This document shows, in pieces, positions 52,828-61,315 of a DNA stretch of 64,000 nucleotides. The stretch comes from Sedimentitalea nanhaiensis DSM 24252 (GTDB lineage Bacteria; Pseudomonadota; Alphaproteobacteria; Rhodobacterales; Rhodobacteraceae), in contig NZ_KI421509.1 in NCBI RefSeq assembly GCF_000473225.1, forward strand, positions 2,932,868-2,996,867. Direction: 5' to 3'. Positions within the stretch are counted from its first letter, which is position 1; the number at the start of each line of letters is the position of its first letter. The notes under the pieces are model-generated. The model searched no databases and had not been told where the DNA came from. It saw only the letters and a list, made by a program, of their open reading frames with translations. Both the position numbers and the translations under genes were made by a program.

Positions 52828-55248
52828 TCATGCGCGCAGGCGGGTTCCTTTTGGATCGAAAGGAGGCTCTGCCAGAACAGTCGCTTTATGCGGCTGGCCT
52901 AATATCATCACGTCGACACGGTCTCCGGCTTGGACGTCTTTGACGAATCCAAGCGCGAGACTCTTGCCGACTGAATATCCGTAGGCCCCTGACGTGACCC
53001 GCCCGATGCCTTTTCCGTTCATGAAAATCGGCTCGCCGCCGCTCGCATCCGCGTTGGACGCAGAGACATCGGCCTCGTCGACATGAAGCAACACCAGCGC
53101 ATCGCGGGCAGCGCGTCCGATCGTTTCGACAGCCGCATCCTTGTTGAGAAACGCCTTGTTCAATTTGCACAGCCGGCTCAGACCAACTTCTTGCGGCCAA
53201 TACTCGGGCGAATACTCGCGCGACCAACTGCCGTAGCCCTTTTCGATCCGCAGCGACATCAAGGCGCGGCTGCCCACCGGGCCTGCGCCAAATTCTTTTC
53301 CGGTCTCAAGCAGAGCCGTGTAAAGCCGCTTTTGATCTTCGGCCTTACAGTGCAATTCCCACCCAAGATCGCCTGTAAACGAGACCCGCAGGGCAAGCAG
53401 CTCCACGCCTGCAAGCTCTATCGTCTTTGAGTGCATGAACGGGAAGTCGTCAGTGCTCAGCGAGGCATTGGTGAGACGTTGCAGAATATCGCGCGACTTT
53501 GGCCCCGCGACATTAAAGCCGCACAGGGCCTCGGTCCGGCTTTCGAACGTCGTGCCGTCCGGCAGATCCACCTGCCTGAAAAAGCGCTTGTGATAGCGCT
53601 CGGCCATGCCTGATCCGATGATCCAGAATTCGTCATGGCCCACACGGGTCACGGTGAAATCGCCGGCAATGCCACCGCGTTTGCCGATCAGAGGTGTCAG
53701 GCAAGACCGCCCCACAGCCGTGGGCATGGTATTTGCAAAGACCTTGTTCAGCCAATCCTCCGCTCCGGCACCTTTGCAAACATACTTGGCAAAGTTCGAG
53801 ATATCTATAATGCCCGCGCGATCCCGCAGCATGTTGCATTCTTCACCGACCGGCCCCCACCAGTTCTGGCGGGTAAAGCCATTGGTGTCCTGGGTGCCCG
53901 TGGTGTTTGCGAACCAAAGCGGGTGTTCCCAGCCCACATTCAGCCCAAACACCGCACCCATCTGTTTCTGTATTTCATAGACGGGGCGCACCCGAGCAGG
54001 GCGGCCGGCAGTGCGTTCTTCGTTCGGGAAATGAATGGCGAACCGGTGCCCATAGCTGTCCTGGACGCGGGCCATGGTAAACGCTTTTGTGGTCCAATCG
54101 CCGAAACGTGCAATGTCCCACGCGAACATGTCGTAATGGGTTTCGCCTTCAACGATCCACTGCGCTGCCATCAGGCCCATGCCGCCAGATTGGCTGAAAC
54201 CGGGGATGATACCGTTGCAACAGAAATAGTTGTCCAGTTCAGGCACAGGTCCGAACAGCACATTTGCATCTGGCGACCAGATCATTGGCCCGTTGATTAC
54301 CCGCTTGATGCCCGCCTCGGCCACCGCTGGCACCCGTTCAATGGCGTTCATCATATTCTCTTCGATCCGCTCCAGATCGTCAGGGAACAAATCGTGGGCG
54401 AAATCAAGCGGCGTCCCGTTCTCGGCCCAGAACTTCATGTCCTTTTCATAGGCTCCGACCAGCAGGCCCTGGCCCTCCTGGCGCAGATAATACTCGCCGT
54501 CGCGATCAGAGACCGAGGGCAAACGGCGGTCAGATGCAGCGATCTCTTGTATGCTTTCGGTCACGAAGTACTGATGTTCGGTCGGTTGTAAAGGCAGCTC
54601 AAGTCCGGCCATCGCGGCAACTTCGCGTCCCCAAAGGCCGGCTGCATTCACCACCCATTGGGTGTGAATATCACCTTTGGGCGTTTTCACGATCCACGAC
54701 CCGTCAGGTTGCGCTTGGGTTGCGGTAACGGGTGTGAACCGATTGATTTCCGCACCGCGCTGGCGCGCGCCGATTGCATAGGCATTGGTGACGCCCGACG
54801 GGTCAACGTTGCCACCATCCGGCTCGTACATCACGCATTTGATCCCCTCGAAATTCACCATCGGGTTCAGTTCACGGGCCTCTTCGATAGAAATTTCATA
54901 GAAATTCATGCCATAAAGCCTGGCTTTGGCCGCCTGTAGGCGCAGCTGATGCACGCGTTCGTCGGTTTGCGCCAGATAAAGAGAGCCAGGTTGAAACACT
55001 CCGCAGGACTGGCCGGTCTCAGCCTCCAGATCGTTGTACAACGTCATCGTATAATGCTGGATACGGCTGATGTTCGTGCTGTCATGCAATCCATGAATAT
55101 TCGCGGCCGCGTGCCAGGTGGAACCGGAGGTCAATTCGTCCCGTTCCAGTAAAACGACATCCTTCCAGCCGAGTTTGGTTAAATGATACAGGATAGAGCA
55201 TCCAATAACGCCGCCCCCGATGACGACCGCTTGAGCTGTTTTACGCAT
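52828..55248 (-). CDS. FAD-dependent oxidoreductase with GcvT domains (dimethylglycine/sarcosine dehydrogenase-like)
   Basis: The 806-residue protein joins an N-terminal FAD domain (AVVIGGGVIGCSILYHL, residues 7-23) to aminomethyltransferase-type GcvT domains (about 430-690 and 700-800). The motif SGSTWHAAAN has a histidine (His46) at the position where dimethylglycine and sarcosine dehydrogenases attach FAD covalently. Such enzymes demethylate N-methyl amines such as dimethylglycine, moving the carbon to tetrahydrofolate. The coding sequence is visibly less GC-rich than the flanks and sits between IS debris and a redox pseudogene, so it may have been acquired. The substrate is inferred by family only. 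Confidence 0.85.
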   Translation of the reverse strand: MRKTAQAVVIGGGVIGCSILYHLTKLGWKDVVLLERDELTSGSTWHAAANIHGLHDSTNISRIQHYTMTLYNDLEAETGQSCGVFQPGSLYLAQTDERVHQLRLQAAKARLYGMNFYEISIEEARELNPMVNFEGIKCVMYEPDGGNVDPSGVTNAYAIGARQRGAEINRFTPVTATQAQPDGSWIVKTPKGDIHTQWVVNAAGLWGREVAAMAGLELPLQPTEHQYFVTESIQEIAASDRRLPSVSDRDGEYYLRQEGQGLLVGAYEKDMKFWAENGTPLDFAHDLFPDDLERIEENMMNAIERVPAVAEAGIKRVINGPMIWSPDANVLFGPVPELDNYFCCNGIIPGFSQSGGMGLMAAQWIVEGETHYDMFAWDIARFGDWTTKAFTMARVQDSYGHRFAIHFPNEERTAGRPARVRPVYEIQKQMGAVFGLNVGWEHPLWFANTTGTQDTNGFTRQNWWGPVGEECNMLRDRAGIIDISNFAKYVCKGAGAEDWLNKVFANTMPTAVGRSCLTPLIGKRGGIAGDFTVTRVGHDEFWIIGSGMAERYHKRFFRQVDLPDGTTFESRTEALCGFNVAGPKSRDILQRLTNASLSTDDFPFMHSKTIELAGVELLALRVSFTGDLGWELHCKAEDQKRLYTALLETGKEFGAGPVGSRALMSLRIEKGYGSWSREYSPEYWPQEVGLSRLCKLNKAFLNKDAAVETIGRAARDALVLLHVDEADVSASNADASGGEPIFMNGKGIGRVTSGAYGYSVGKSLALGFVKDVQAGDRVDVMILGQPHKATVLAEPPFDPKGTRLRA

Positions 55249-55373
55249 GAGTTCTCTTCTCGGTTAAGTGTGTTCGCGTCTGTGCCCTGGCTTCAAGTCG
55301 GCCGAACGCAGCTTACTCCAAATCCGCGTTCCAGTGGGCTCATGTGTGGCGTCGTGAGGTGTGGCACTGGCTG

Positions 55374-55755
55374 CTAGAGTTTCAGGATCGGTTTTCCGGA
55401 TTTGACACGCGATACGCAGACACACATGAATTCATTTGTCTCGCGTGCTTCCGGGGATAGAACGTCATCTCTGTGGTCCACCTCTCCGCTGGTGACATCA
55501 ACAATATACGATCCACAAAGCCCTTCCGGGCGTCCGAAATCAACACCGATGTCATTTTTCCGAAGCCCGACGGGAATTGTTTTGTCCGCCGGAGTTTCGG
55601 GGACGACTCCGGTCTGTTTTAATTTCGACTTCGAAGGTTCGGCTGGGCGCTGTTTCAATATCCGCTGCCGCAGCGCAGCGTGCAAAGTGAACGACTCCGC
55701 CGCGCAATCTCTGCCCCGCGTCAAGGACCGTGCACATGGTCCTCAGACCGCGCAG
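55374..55755 (-). pseudogene. Frameshifted remnant of a vanillate-demethylase-type ferredoxin reductase
   Basis: One frame (55755-55621) gives RTMCTVLDAGQRLRGGVVHF followed by AAAADIETAPSRTFEVEI, matching the end of the NAD-binding domain and start of the ferredoxin domain in PDR/VanB-type reductases. The protein then continues in another frame (55628-55374) with TPADKTIPVGLRKNDIGV, GLCGSYIVDVTSGEVDHRD and VSRVKSGKPILKL. The frame changes near 55625. Two of the four [2Fe-2S] cysteines are also lost (the C-x4-C-x2-C loop is R-x4-C-x2-Y). It has no N-terminal FMN domain. It is clearly dead, upstream of the oxidoreductase it may once have served. Confidence 0.75.
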
Positions 55756-55886
55756 CACTTGGCTGTTCCCGGCAAGAGACGGCGGTGTTTGGTGTTTCTG
55801 AACACCCTGGATGTTTCCGAATGTCAGGCCGGATCGCTCGCCGCGCCGTCTGGAATTCATCTGACCGCGCGGGAACCGGCAGGGGT

Positions 55887-55918
55887 TTCAGGCGGTCCTG
55901 GATTCTGAGACGCCTGAA
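55887..55918 (-). terminator. Stem-loop downstream of chrR
   Basis: TTCAGGCG and CGCCTGAA form a perfect eight-base-pair stem with a 16-base loop, 29 bases past the chrR stop on the minus strand. No T-run follows, so it is a possible terminator only. Confidence 0.4.
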
Positions 55919-55946
55919 GAGCCGTCGACTTCAAACGGGCCAACCG

Positions 55947-56582
55947 TCAGATCCGGAAGATCGGCTGCAGAAGGCGGGGCACCAGGGCGCGAAAGCGCAG
56001 CCGCGCATCGGTGGCGGCCAGGCAAATACAGGCCTCACCTTCGTCGGCAATCGGCGTGTGTTCAAGCGCTTCGTCGGCAATCTCCAGATCCCCGACCCCA
56101 AAGCGCCCGGTTTCGTCGCTGAAGCTGCCCTGCAGCACCAGGGTCAGTTCCAAGCCACCGTGGCTATGGTCTGGCACCGCCTGTCCCGGCGGGATGTACA
56201 GCAGGCGGACAGAGCCGTTGACGTCTCGCGACAGGATATCCTGCCGGACACCCATGCCCAGCGTTTTCCACCGCGGCGCGCGCCCCTTGAAGGCTTCCAT
56301 CACCGGGCCGGGATAGACCCCGGAACGCTCATAGACCGGTTCCGGAGCAAATGGTGCATCAAGCTGGGCAAAGAGGTTTTCCCTCAGTGACGGTGAAACC
56401 GGCACGGCATGGGACTCTTCCAACACCACGCCGCCAACGGCCTGATGGGCCTCAAACGTTGCACGGCACTGTCCACACAACGACACATGGCTGGCCACAA
56501 CCACGGCAAACGGATGTGGCAAATTTCCGGCCGCATAGGCTGCCAACATGGCATCGGAGGGGTGGTGAGTAATAGCACTCAT
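55947..56582 (-). CDS. chrR: ChrR-family zinc anti-sigma factor
   Basis: ChrR holds the ECF sigma factor RpoE inactive and releases it on singlet oxygen or related stress. The 211-residue protein has the N-terminal zinc-binding anti-sigma domain with His6 (or 7), His32, Cys36 and Cys39 (ASHVSLCGQC), and a C-terminal cupin with His139, His141, Glu145 and His175 (DHSHGGLE...LEHTP). These correspond to the zinc ligands known in Rhodobacter sphaeroides ChrR. Its start overlaps the rpoE stop by four bases, giving coupled synthesis. Confidence 0.93.
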   Translation of the reverse strand: MSAITHHPSDAMLAAYAAGNLPHPFAVVVASHVSLCGQCRATFEAHQAVGGVVLEESHAVPVSPSLRENLFAQLDAPFAPEPVYERSGVYPGPVMEAFKGRAPRWKTLGMGVRQDILSRDVNGSVRLLYIPPGQAVPDHSHGGLELTLVLQGSFSDETGRFGVGDLEIADEALEHTPIADEGEACICLAATDARLRFRALVPRLLQPIFRI

Positions 56583-57208
56583 TGGTCGAGGTCCTTTAAC
56601 TCGTGTCTCAGCCGTTGCAGTCCAAGCCGGATACGTGATTTGATTGTGCCCAGAGGGAGGCCGGTCTGGGCGCTGATCTCCATATGGGTCAGCTCGCCCA
56701 GATAGGCCTTTTCGATCATCTCGCGCTGCTCAGGCTTGAGCCTGGAAAGCGCTTGTTTCAACTGTCCTGCCTCTTGTTCAAGCCCCAGAATCTGGCTGGC
56801 ATCTGGTTCCGATCCGGGCTCTTGTCTGAGCTCTTCCGGCATCGGGCGGTTTTCCTTGCGCGCAATGTCAATCTGGCGATTGCGGGCAATCTGGTAGATC
56901 CATGCCGAGACCTGCGCCCGATGCGGATCGAACATTGCCGCCTTGCGCCAGATCGTCAGCATCACGTCCTGAACAATTTCTTCCGCTTGATGGGCGGGCG
57001 CGCCTGACCGGATAATAAAGCCTTTCAGACGCGGGGCGAAATGGTCAAAGAGCGCGGCAAATGCGTTGCGATCCCGATCATCGCGGATGGCGATCATCCA
57101 GATGGTTTGTTGCGAGAGAACAGTTTCGCTATGTGACAAGTTTTTGCTTTCATCACCGCCTATGGTCGGACGTCGAAGGCGAGGTGTATCTTGGGTCTGT
57201 GTCAACAT
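56579..57208 (-). CDS. rpoE: ECF sigma factor RpoE (singlet-oxygen type)
   Basis: An ECF sigma factor with region 2 (AFAALFDHFAPRLKGFIIRS, then EEIVQDVMLTIWRKAAMFDP and WIYQIARNRQID) and region 4 (LSRLKPEQREMIEKAYLGEL, then GLPLGTIKSRIRLGLQRL). It fits the ECF11/RpoE-ChrR group. The start is uncertain: ATG 57208 gives 209 residues, ATG 57229 gives 216, and a TTG at 57139 gives 186, which is nearer the usual length and leaves room for a leader after the candidate promoter. Autoregulation is likely, as in Rhodobacter. Confidence 0.92.
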   Translation of the reverse strand: MLTQTQDTPRLRRPTIGGDESKNLSHSETVLSQQTIWMIAIRDDRDRNAFAALFDHFAPRLKGFIIRSGAPAHQAEEIVQDVMLTIWRKAAMFDPHRAQVSAWIYQIARNRQIDIARKENRPMPEELRQEPGSEPDASQILGLEQEAGQLKQALSRLKPEQREMIEKAYLGELTHMEISAQTGLPLGTIKSRIRLGLQRLRHELKDLDQ

Positions 57209-57212
57209 AACC

Positions 57213-57242
57213 CAAATACGACGCGGCATTCCATATGGATCA
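57213..57242 (-). promoter_or_regulatory. Candidate RpoE-dependent promoter of rpoE-chrR
   Basis: On the minus strand TGATCC (57242-57237) is followed after 18 bases by TATTTG (57218-57213). TGATCC is the -35 element of RpoE promoters in Rhodobacter; the -10 is a poor match. If used, transcription would start near 57206, which favours a start codon downstream of 57208. Confidence 0.4.
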
Positions 57243-57406
57243 CTAATTTCGAATAGTGGGGTCTGCCATGCAGGTCATCGGCGAATATCGACAACTCTGT
57301 CGTGCCCCTAACTGCTCGATAGTGCGATCCTGTGGTTGGAATGCAAGAAAGCACTATGGGACAAGTGCGTCATGGGCGCAGCGCACGGATCCCTGGGGCA
57401 GATGGC

Positions 57407-57457
57407 TTTGACATCGTCTGTGGGGCAAACGGGATCGAGCACCGTCTGACAAGGTCC
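57407..57457 (+). pseudogene. Possible scrap of an IS481-type transposase
   Basis: The 299-base gap upstream of rpoE and beyond the caspase-like gene holds a frame reading FDIVCGANGIEHRLTRS, which closely resembles the F..VC..NGIEHRLTKP stretch of IS481-family transposases. Flanking codons on both sides do not match. The stretch is short, so chance cannot be excluded. Nothing else in 57243-57541 could be assigned. Confidence 0.35.
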
Positions 57458-57541
57458 CCCTCTCGACGCCTGCAAGATCCGGACATCGGAGCCAGATCAT
57501 TTCATCCTGGATCCGATCCACCAGATGCCGGGATTGAACGA

Positions 57542-59044
57542 CTACTCTTTCAACCCATAGGCCAGCCGGATCGCCTTTTTTGTGCCGGGACCGAATTCGC
57601 CGTCCAGCGCACCAGCGTAGAAGTCGTAATCCTTCAACTGGCCCTGTAATGCGCGGCGGGTTTGCCGGCTGAACATCTGCGGGCGCGAGGTCAGCAGGTC
57701 CAGCACGTCCGAACTGCCCGAGCGCAGCGCCTCGTAAAGGTAATGCGCCGCGTCCGCCGGGCCCTTGCTTTCGATCAGCCCGTCGTCGATCAGCGCGGCA
57801 AAGTTGAACTGGGCCTGCGGGTGGCGCAGATCGGCGGCGCGCTCAAACAGCTCCAGCGCTTTTTGCGGATCAGGTGCCAGTCCCAGCCCGCCCTGATAAT
57901 GCAGAAAGCCAAGATCGTTGATCGCATCGGCATAGTTCTGCGCGGCCGCCGTCTGGTACAGGTCCAGTGCGCGGGCCGGGTCGGGCGGTACTCCGGTACC
58001 GCGTTCATAGACCTTGGCCAGTTCGAACTGCGCTTCGGCCGAGCCGGCCCCCGCGGCCTTTTCCAGAAAGGCCACCGCCTCGGTCGGATCAAACCGTCCC
58101 TCGCTGGGATTCAGGCGCATATAGGCCAGCCCCAACATCGACCGCGTGTCGCCCAGGTTGGCCAGCGCGATCATCTGCTCTTCCTGATCGGGGCGGATCG
58201 CCGCCCAGGCCGCCTGGCCGATATTGCCGGAAATATCCACCTGCCCGTCGGCCGCGCCAGCCAGGTAGAACGGAATGCCGGTCAACGACCCGTAGGTATG
58301 TGGTTCTTGCAGGTTGTTGGTTTCTTGCAGCACCATGTCGCGCACCTGACGGAACATCAGGCTGATTTCCAGCCCTGGCTTGACCATCTTGTCAATCAGC
58401 GCGCGGGCATAGGGGCTGTTGCCGCCGGTACCGTCAAGCGCCACCTGGCCATCCTTGGCAGCAAAGGCAACCAATGTTCCACGATCCGGTTTTGCCGCCG
58501 CCAGACCGCCGCCACCGCGCGTGGTCTGGTTGGTGGTCAGGGTGGCCTCCGGTGAGATCTTTGCCAGATCGATCACGTCGCCCAGTGGGTTGTTACGGCA
58601 GCTGTCCAGAATCACGATCCGCATCTTGCGGGCGCGCTCGACCGTGGTCAGAAGCTGTTTCAGTGAAATGGACTGGCGCTGTACGTCCAGATTGGAATTG
58701 ATGTCGGCATCTACCGGGATCAGGAAATTCTCGCCCTGCACTTCGACCCCATGCCCGGCGAAATAGATCAGCGCCAGGTCGGCGGTTTCTGACCGAAAAG
58801 CAAAATCGTCCATCAGTTGGCGCAGCTGGCTACTGGTGGCGTCCAGCGACAGGGTGACGTCAAAGCCGATACCTTTGAGCGCGCCGGCGATGGCGCGGGC
58901 GTCGTTGCGGGTGTTGTCCAGCGGCTCGATGGTCTGATACGCGCCCAGGCCCAGCACAAGCGCCACCCGATCGGTTGCAGCGCTTGCAACCCCGGCCAGC
59001 ATGCACAATGCCCAGATTGCGACCAAGCGTATCGCCATTCCCAT
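57542..59044 (-). CDS. Secreted caspase-like protein with Sel1 repeats
   Basis: The 500-residue product has a signal peptide (cleavage near GVASA), then a C14-type caspase domain (about 25-260) with the catalytic dyad His98 in LIYFAGHGVEVQG and Cys149 in IVILDSCRNNP. Sel1/TPR-like repeats follow (about 300-440; LAYMRLNPSEG, LAKVYERGTGVPPDPARALDL, FLHYQGGLGLAPDPQKALEL). A peptidoglycan-binding-like tail ends DGEFGPGTKKAIRLAYG. It probably acts in the periplasm as a protease or scaffold. Bacterial caspase-like proteins of this architecture have no settled role. Confidence 0.88.
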   Translation of the reverse strand: MGMAIRLVAIWALCMLAGVASAATDRVALVLGLGAYQTIEPLDNTRNDARAIAGALKGIGFDVTLSLDATSSQLRQLMDDFAFRSETADLALIYFAGHGVEVQGENFLIPVDADINSNLDVQRQSISLKQLLTTVERARKMRIVILDSCRNNPLGDVIDLAKISPEATLTTNQTTRGGGGLAAAKPDRGTLVAFAAKDGQVALDGTGGNSPYARALIDKMVKPGLEISLMFRQVRDMVLQETNNLQEPHTYGSLTGIPFYLAGAADGQVDISGNIGQAAWAAIRPDQEEQMIALANLGDTRSMLGLAYMRLNPSEGRFDPTEAVAFLEKAAGAGSAEAQFELAKVYERGTGVPPDPARALDLYQTAAAQNYADAINDLGFLHYQGGLGLAPDPQKALELFERAADLRHPQAQFNFAALIDDGLIESKGPADAAHYLYEALRSGSSDVLDLLTSRPQMFSRQTRRALQGQLKDYDFYAGALDGEFGPGTKKAIRLAYGLKE

Positions 59045-59224
59045 AATCTATCCCGTTGAATCAATTGTTCCCGCCGGCAGCAGTCTATCCTACAAACGGC
59101 AAAAGAACAGGTCAGTTATTCGTGACCTTGCGGGGCATCAGGGGACTATGGGCGGCACATCCATCGGCGCGTTGCAGGGCCGTTGTGCCGGGGCGGGGGC
59201 GACCAGGGCCGCCCCCATTGCCAA

Positions 59225-59449
59225 TCAGTGCCAGAACACGTCGTTAAAGACGTAGCGGGCGATTTCATCGCGTTTCAGGCCGCGCTTTGCCAGGTCTTCG
59301 TCGCTCAGCGCTTGCAGGGCGTCGACCTGACGCATGCGGTCATTGGATGTGCTCATCAGCACCAGAGCATTCCCGATGGCCGCAAAGATGCGGCTGATCG
59401 GGTTCGGGATCGGGCGGAATGCCTGATGATCTGTCGAATAGTGTGCCAT
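59225..59449 (-). CDS. DUF1127-family small protein
   Basis: A 74-residue protein whose C-terminus matches DUF1127 (YjiS): LQALSDEDLAKRGLKRDEIARYVF. The N-terminal half has a hydrophobic or amphipathic stretch (ISRIFAAIGNALVLMS). DUF1127 proteins are common in alphaproteobacteria, and some bind RNA and affect phosphate and carbon metabolism. It lies alone between the caspase-like and cyclase genes. The 285 bases upstream of it show no further gene I can support. Confidence 0.8.
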   Translation of the reverse strand: MAHYSTDHQAFRPIPNPISRIFAAIGNALVLMSTSNDRMRQVDALQALSDEDLAKRGLKRDEIARYVFNDVFWH

Positions 59450-59734
59450 TGGAAACCAGTCCAGGTTGTTTCTGTTCGCTTACGAGTTGGGCACATAGGC
59501 TTGGCAAGGCGGCACAGCCAGAGACAAGAGCGAATAGCCGTTGTGCGTCCCGGTCATGGCTGCGGTAGGCAGCCTCAGACCGGATCGTTCGCGAACACAC
59601 AGAACGCGGCCCCGGCGACCGCAAACCGTTCGGTCGAGGTGACAAGACTGATGAGGTGACGGATCGCGGTGCCGGTTTCGTGATATCCCGTCGGTGCAAT
59701 TCGCGCTCAAAGCCTTCGGGAGCCGCGCGACCGC

Positions 59735-60139
59735 TCATTCCGGGTTCGCTTGAAACCTGTCATCCACCGGCGTTTGCAGCCCGGTCACCAGCGCGTTAGT
59801 CTGCGCGGCCATGCCAATCACCGCCAACAGCTCGCCGTGCATCTCGGGGGTCATGCCTTTGGCCGTGGCCGCCGCCGTGTGCGAATGCACGCAATAGGAA
59901 CACCCGTTTGCGGTGGACACGGCAACATAGATCATTTCCTTGATCAGAGGGTCCAGCGCACCGGGGGCCATCACCACCTTCAACCGCTCCCACGTGGCGC
60001 GCAACAGGGCCGGATCATGCGCCAGAGACCGCCAGAAATTGTTGACATAGTCGGTCTGGCGCAGGGTACGGATTTCGTCGAAGACGGCCAGCGCATCGGC
60101 GCTGGCCTCTTCGTCGCCCAACAACGGAACCGTCGCCAT
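59735..60139 (-). CDS. Carboxymuconolactone decarboxylase/AhpD-like protein
   Basis: A 134-residue protein of the CMD/AhpD fold. The motif NGCSYCVHSH gives the CxxC pair and following His of AhpD-like peroxidase-type proteins. It starts directly at the stop of the cyclase gene (TGATG), so the two are one transcript. In related loci such partners act in redox or decarboxylation steps, but the reaction here is unknown. Start at ATG 60139 fits MATVPLLGDEEAS. Confidence 0.85.
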   Translation of the reverse strand: MATVPLLGDEEASADALAVFDEIRTLRQTDYVNNFWRSLAHDPALLRATWERLKVVMAPGALDPLIKEMIYVAVSTANGCSYCVHSHTAAATAKGMTPEMHGELLAVIGMAAQTNALVTGLQTPVDDRFQANPE

Positions 60140-60957
60140 CAGATCATCGCAAAGATGCGCGCCGGTCCACCCGAGCCGCCACGATGCGACGGAGCCCCGA
60201 CCACGAGGGTCGCGCCGCTGGCGGGCATCTGGTCGAGCCCGGCCAGGCATTCGATGCCGTACCGGTTGGTCGGCAGCCACGCGTAGTGTGTGACAAAATC
60301 CGGCGAGGGGCCAAAGTCCAGTGACAGCGTATCTACCGCAATCGACGCGGCCGCGGTTTCTTCGATCAGCATTTTGGCAGCCTCGACATGAAAACCGGGG
60401 AAATGCATCACGCCGTCGTCATCGGCATTGCGGAACCCGTCGCCAGTGGCCTTGCCCGCCCAGCCCGAATGCATCGCCACACAGGCGCCTTGGGGGATCG
60501 GGCCGTTGGCGTCGATCCAGGCCTTGATGTCATCGGGCGTTACCTGTGTATCCGCATCCTCGGCGGCGCGTGCGGCGATGTCGATCACTGCCAAGGGGCA
60601 AACCAGATTGGTGACCGGGATTTCGTCCACCGACTGCCCGTCGGCGGAAAAATGCAGCGGCGCGTCCACATGGGTGCCGGTATGTTCATTGATCATCAGC
60701 TGGAACAGGTTGAACCCGTCCTTGTCGAATTTGAACAGCTGTTCGGCGGAAAACCCGGGTGCGCCGAAATAGGTCGGAAAATCGCCATCATAGACATGTG
60801 TCATGTCCACCACGCCGCCATGCCCCGCTGCCATTGCCGGTGTGGTTGTCCCGCTCGCGAGCATGCCTGTCGCGGCGACGGCAGCGCCGGTTGCAAAAAA
60901 GGACCGGCGCGACAGCATCCTGTCCTTCACCGTGTTCATCACACAGATATCGCACAT
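60139..60957 (-). CDS. Tat-exported cyclase-family hydrolase (kynurenine formamidase/isatin hydrolase type)
   Basis: The 272-residue protein has a twin-arginine signal (SRRSFFATGAAVAATGMLAS) and the metal-binding motif HTGTHVDAPLHF of the cyclase superfamily. That family hydrolyses amide or ester bonds of compounds such as N-formylkynurenine or isatin. A CxxC pair (MCDIC) lies at the very N-terminus before the Tat motif; it is kept in place by the GGGAGA ribosome-binding site seven bases before ATG 60957, though an internal ATG at 60939 is possible. It is the first gene of a pair with the AhpD-like protein. Confidence 0.87.
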   Translation of the reverse strand: MCDICVMNTVKDRMLSRRSFFATGAAVAATGMLASGTTTPAMAAGHGGVVDMTHVYDGDFPTYFGAPGFSAEQLFKFDKDGFNLFQLMINEHTGTHVDAPLHFSADGQSVDEIPVTNLVCPLAVIDIAARAAEDADTQVTPDDIKAWIDANGPIPQGACVAMHSGWAGKATGDGFRNADDDGVMHFPGFHVEAAKMLIEETAAASIAVDTLSLDFGPSPDFVTHYAWLPTNRYGIECLAGLDQMPASGATLVVGAPSHRGGSGGPARIFAMI

Positions 60958-60978
60958 GAGTATTTCTCCCTGGTTGGA

Positions 60979-60993
60979 TCACATTGGATGTGA
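60979..60993. promoter_or_regulatory. 15-base palindrome upstream of the cyclase gene
   Basis: TCACAT-TGG-ATGTGA has perfect six-base arms, 22-36 bases before the cyclase start. It could bind a dimeric regulator; none is adjacent. Confidence 0.45.
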
Positions 60994-61315
60994 CGGGCCG
61001 AAACGCCCCCCGCCAGCCTCCAGCTAACACTTGCAAAGCCGAGTCTGTCCAGCGTTCGCGCGCGCACCGGCAATTGGACGCCGGAGTGAATGCACCATCT
61101 GGCGTCTAACGATTTTGTGGAATAGGGTTTCGCAAGGTGAAACCGGGGATTCGCCCTTGCCAAAGCCTTGGGCTGGCCCGAGCATGGCGCCGAGCGCGCG
61201 ATGTGACGCAAGGTTCATGCCGGATGCGGCAGTTGCAGGTTTGCGCAGGACGTTGCCGGGTGGTTAGAAATCCATAGCAGGCACTTGGTGCCGAACACAC
61301 AGAGAAGGGGGCAGC
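60994..61315. other. Intergenic region between the cyclase and fadB/J genes
   Basis: About 320 bases separate the palindrome from the fadB/J start. Both strands have short frames with no recognisable protein. An AGAAGGGGG ribosome-binding site sits at the right end. Divergent promoters are expected; I could not pick convincing boxes. Confidence 0.5.
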
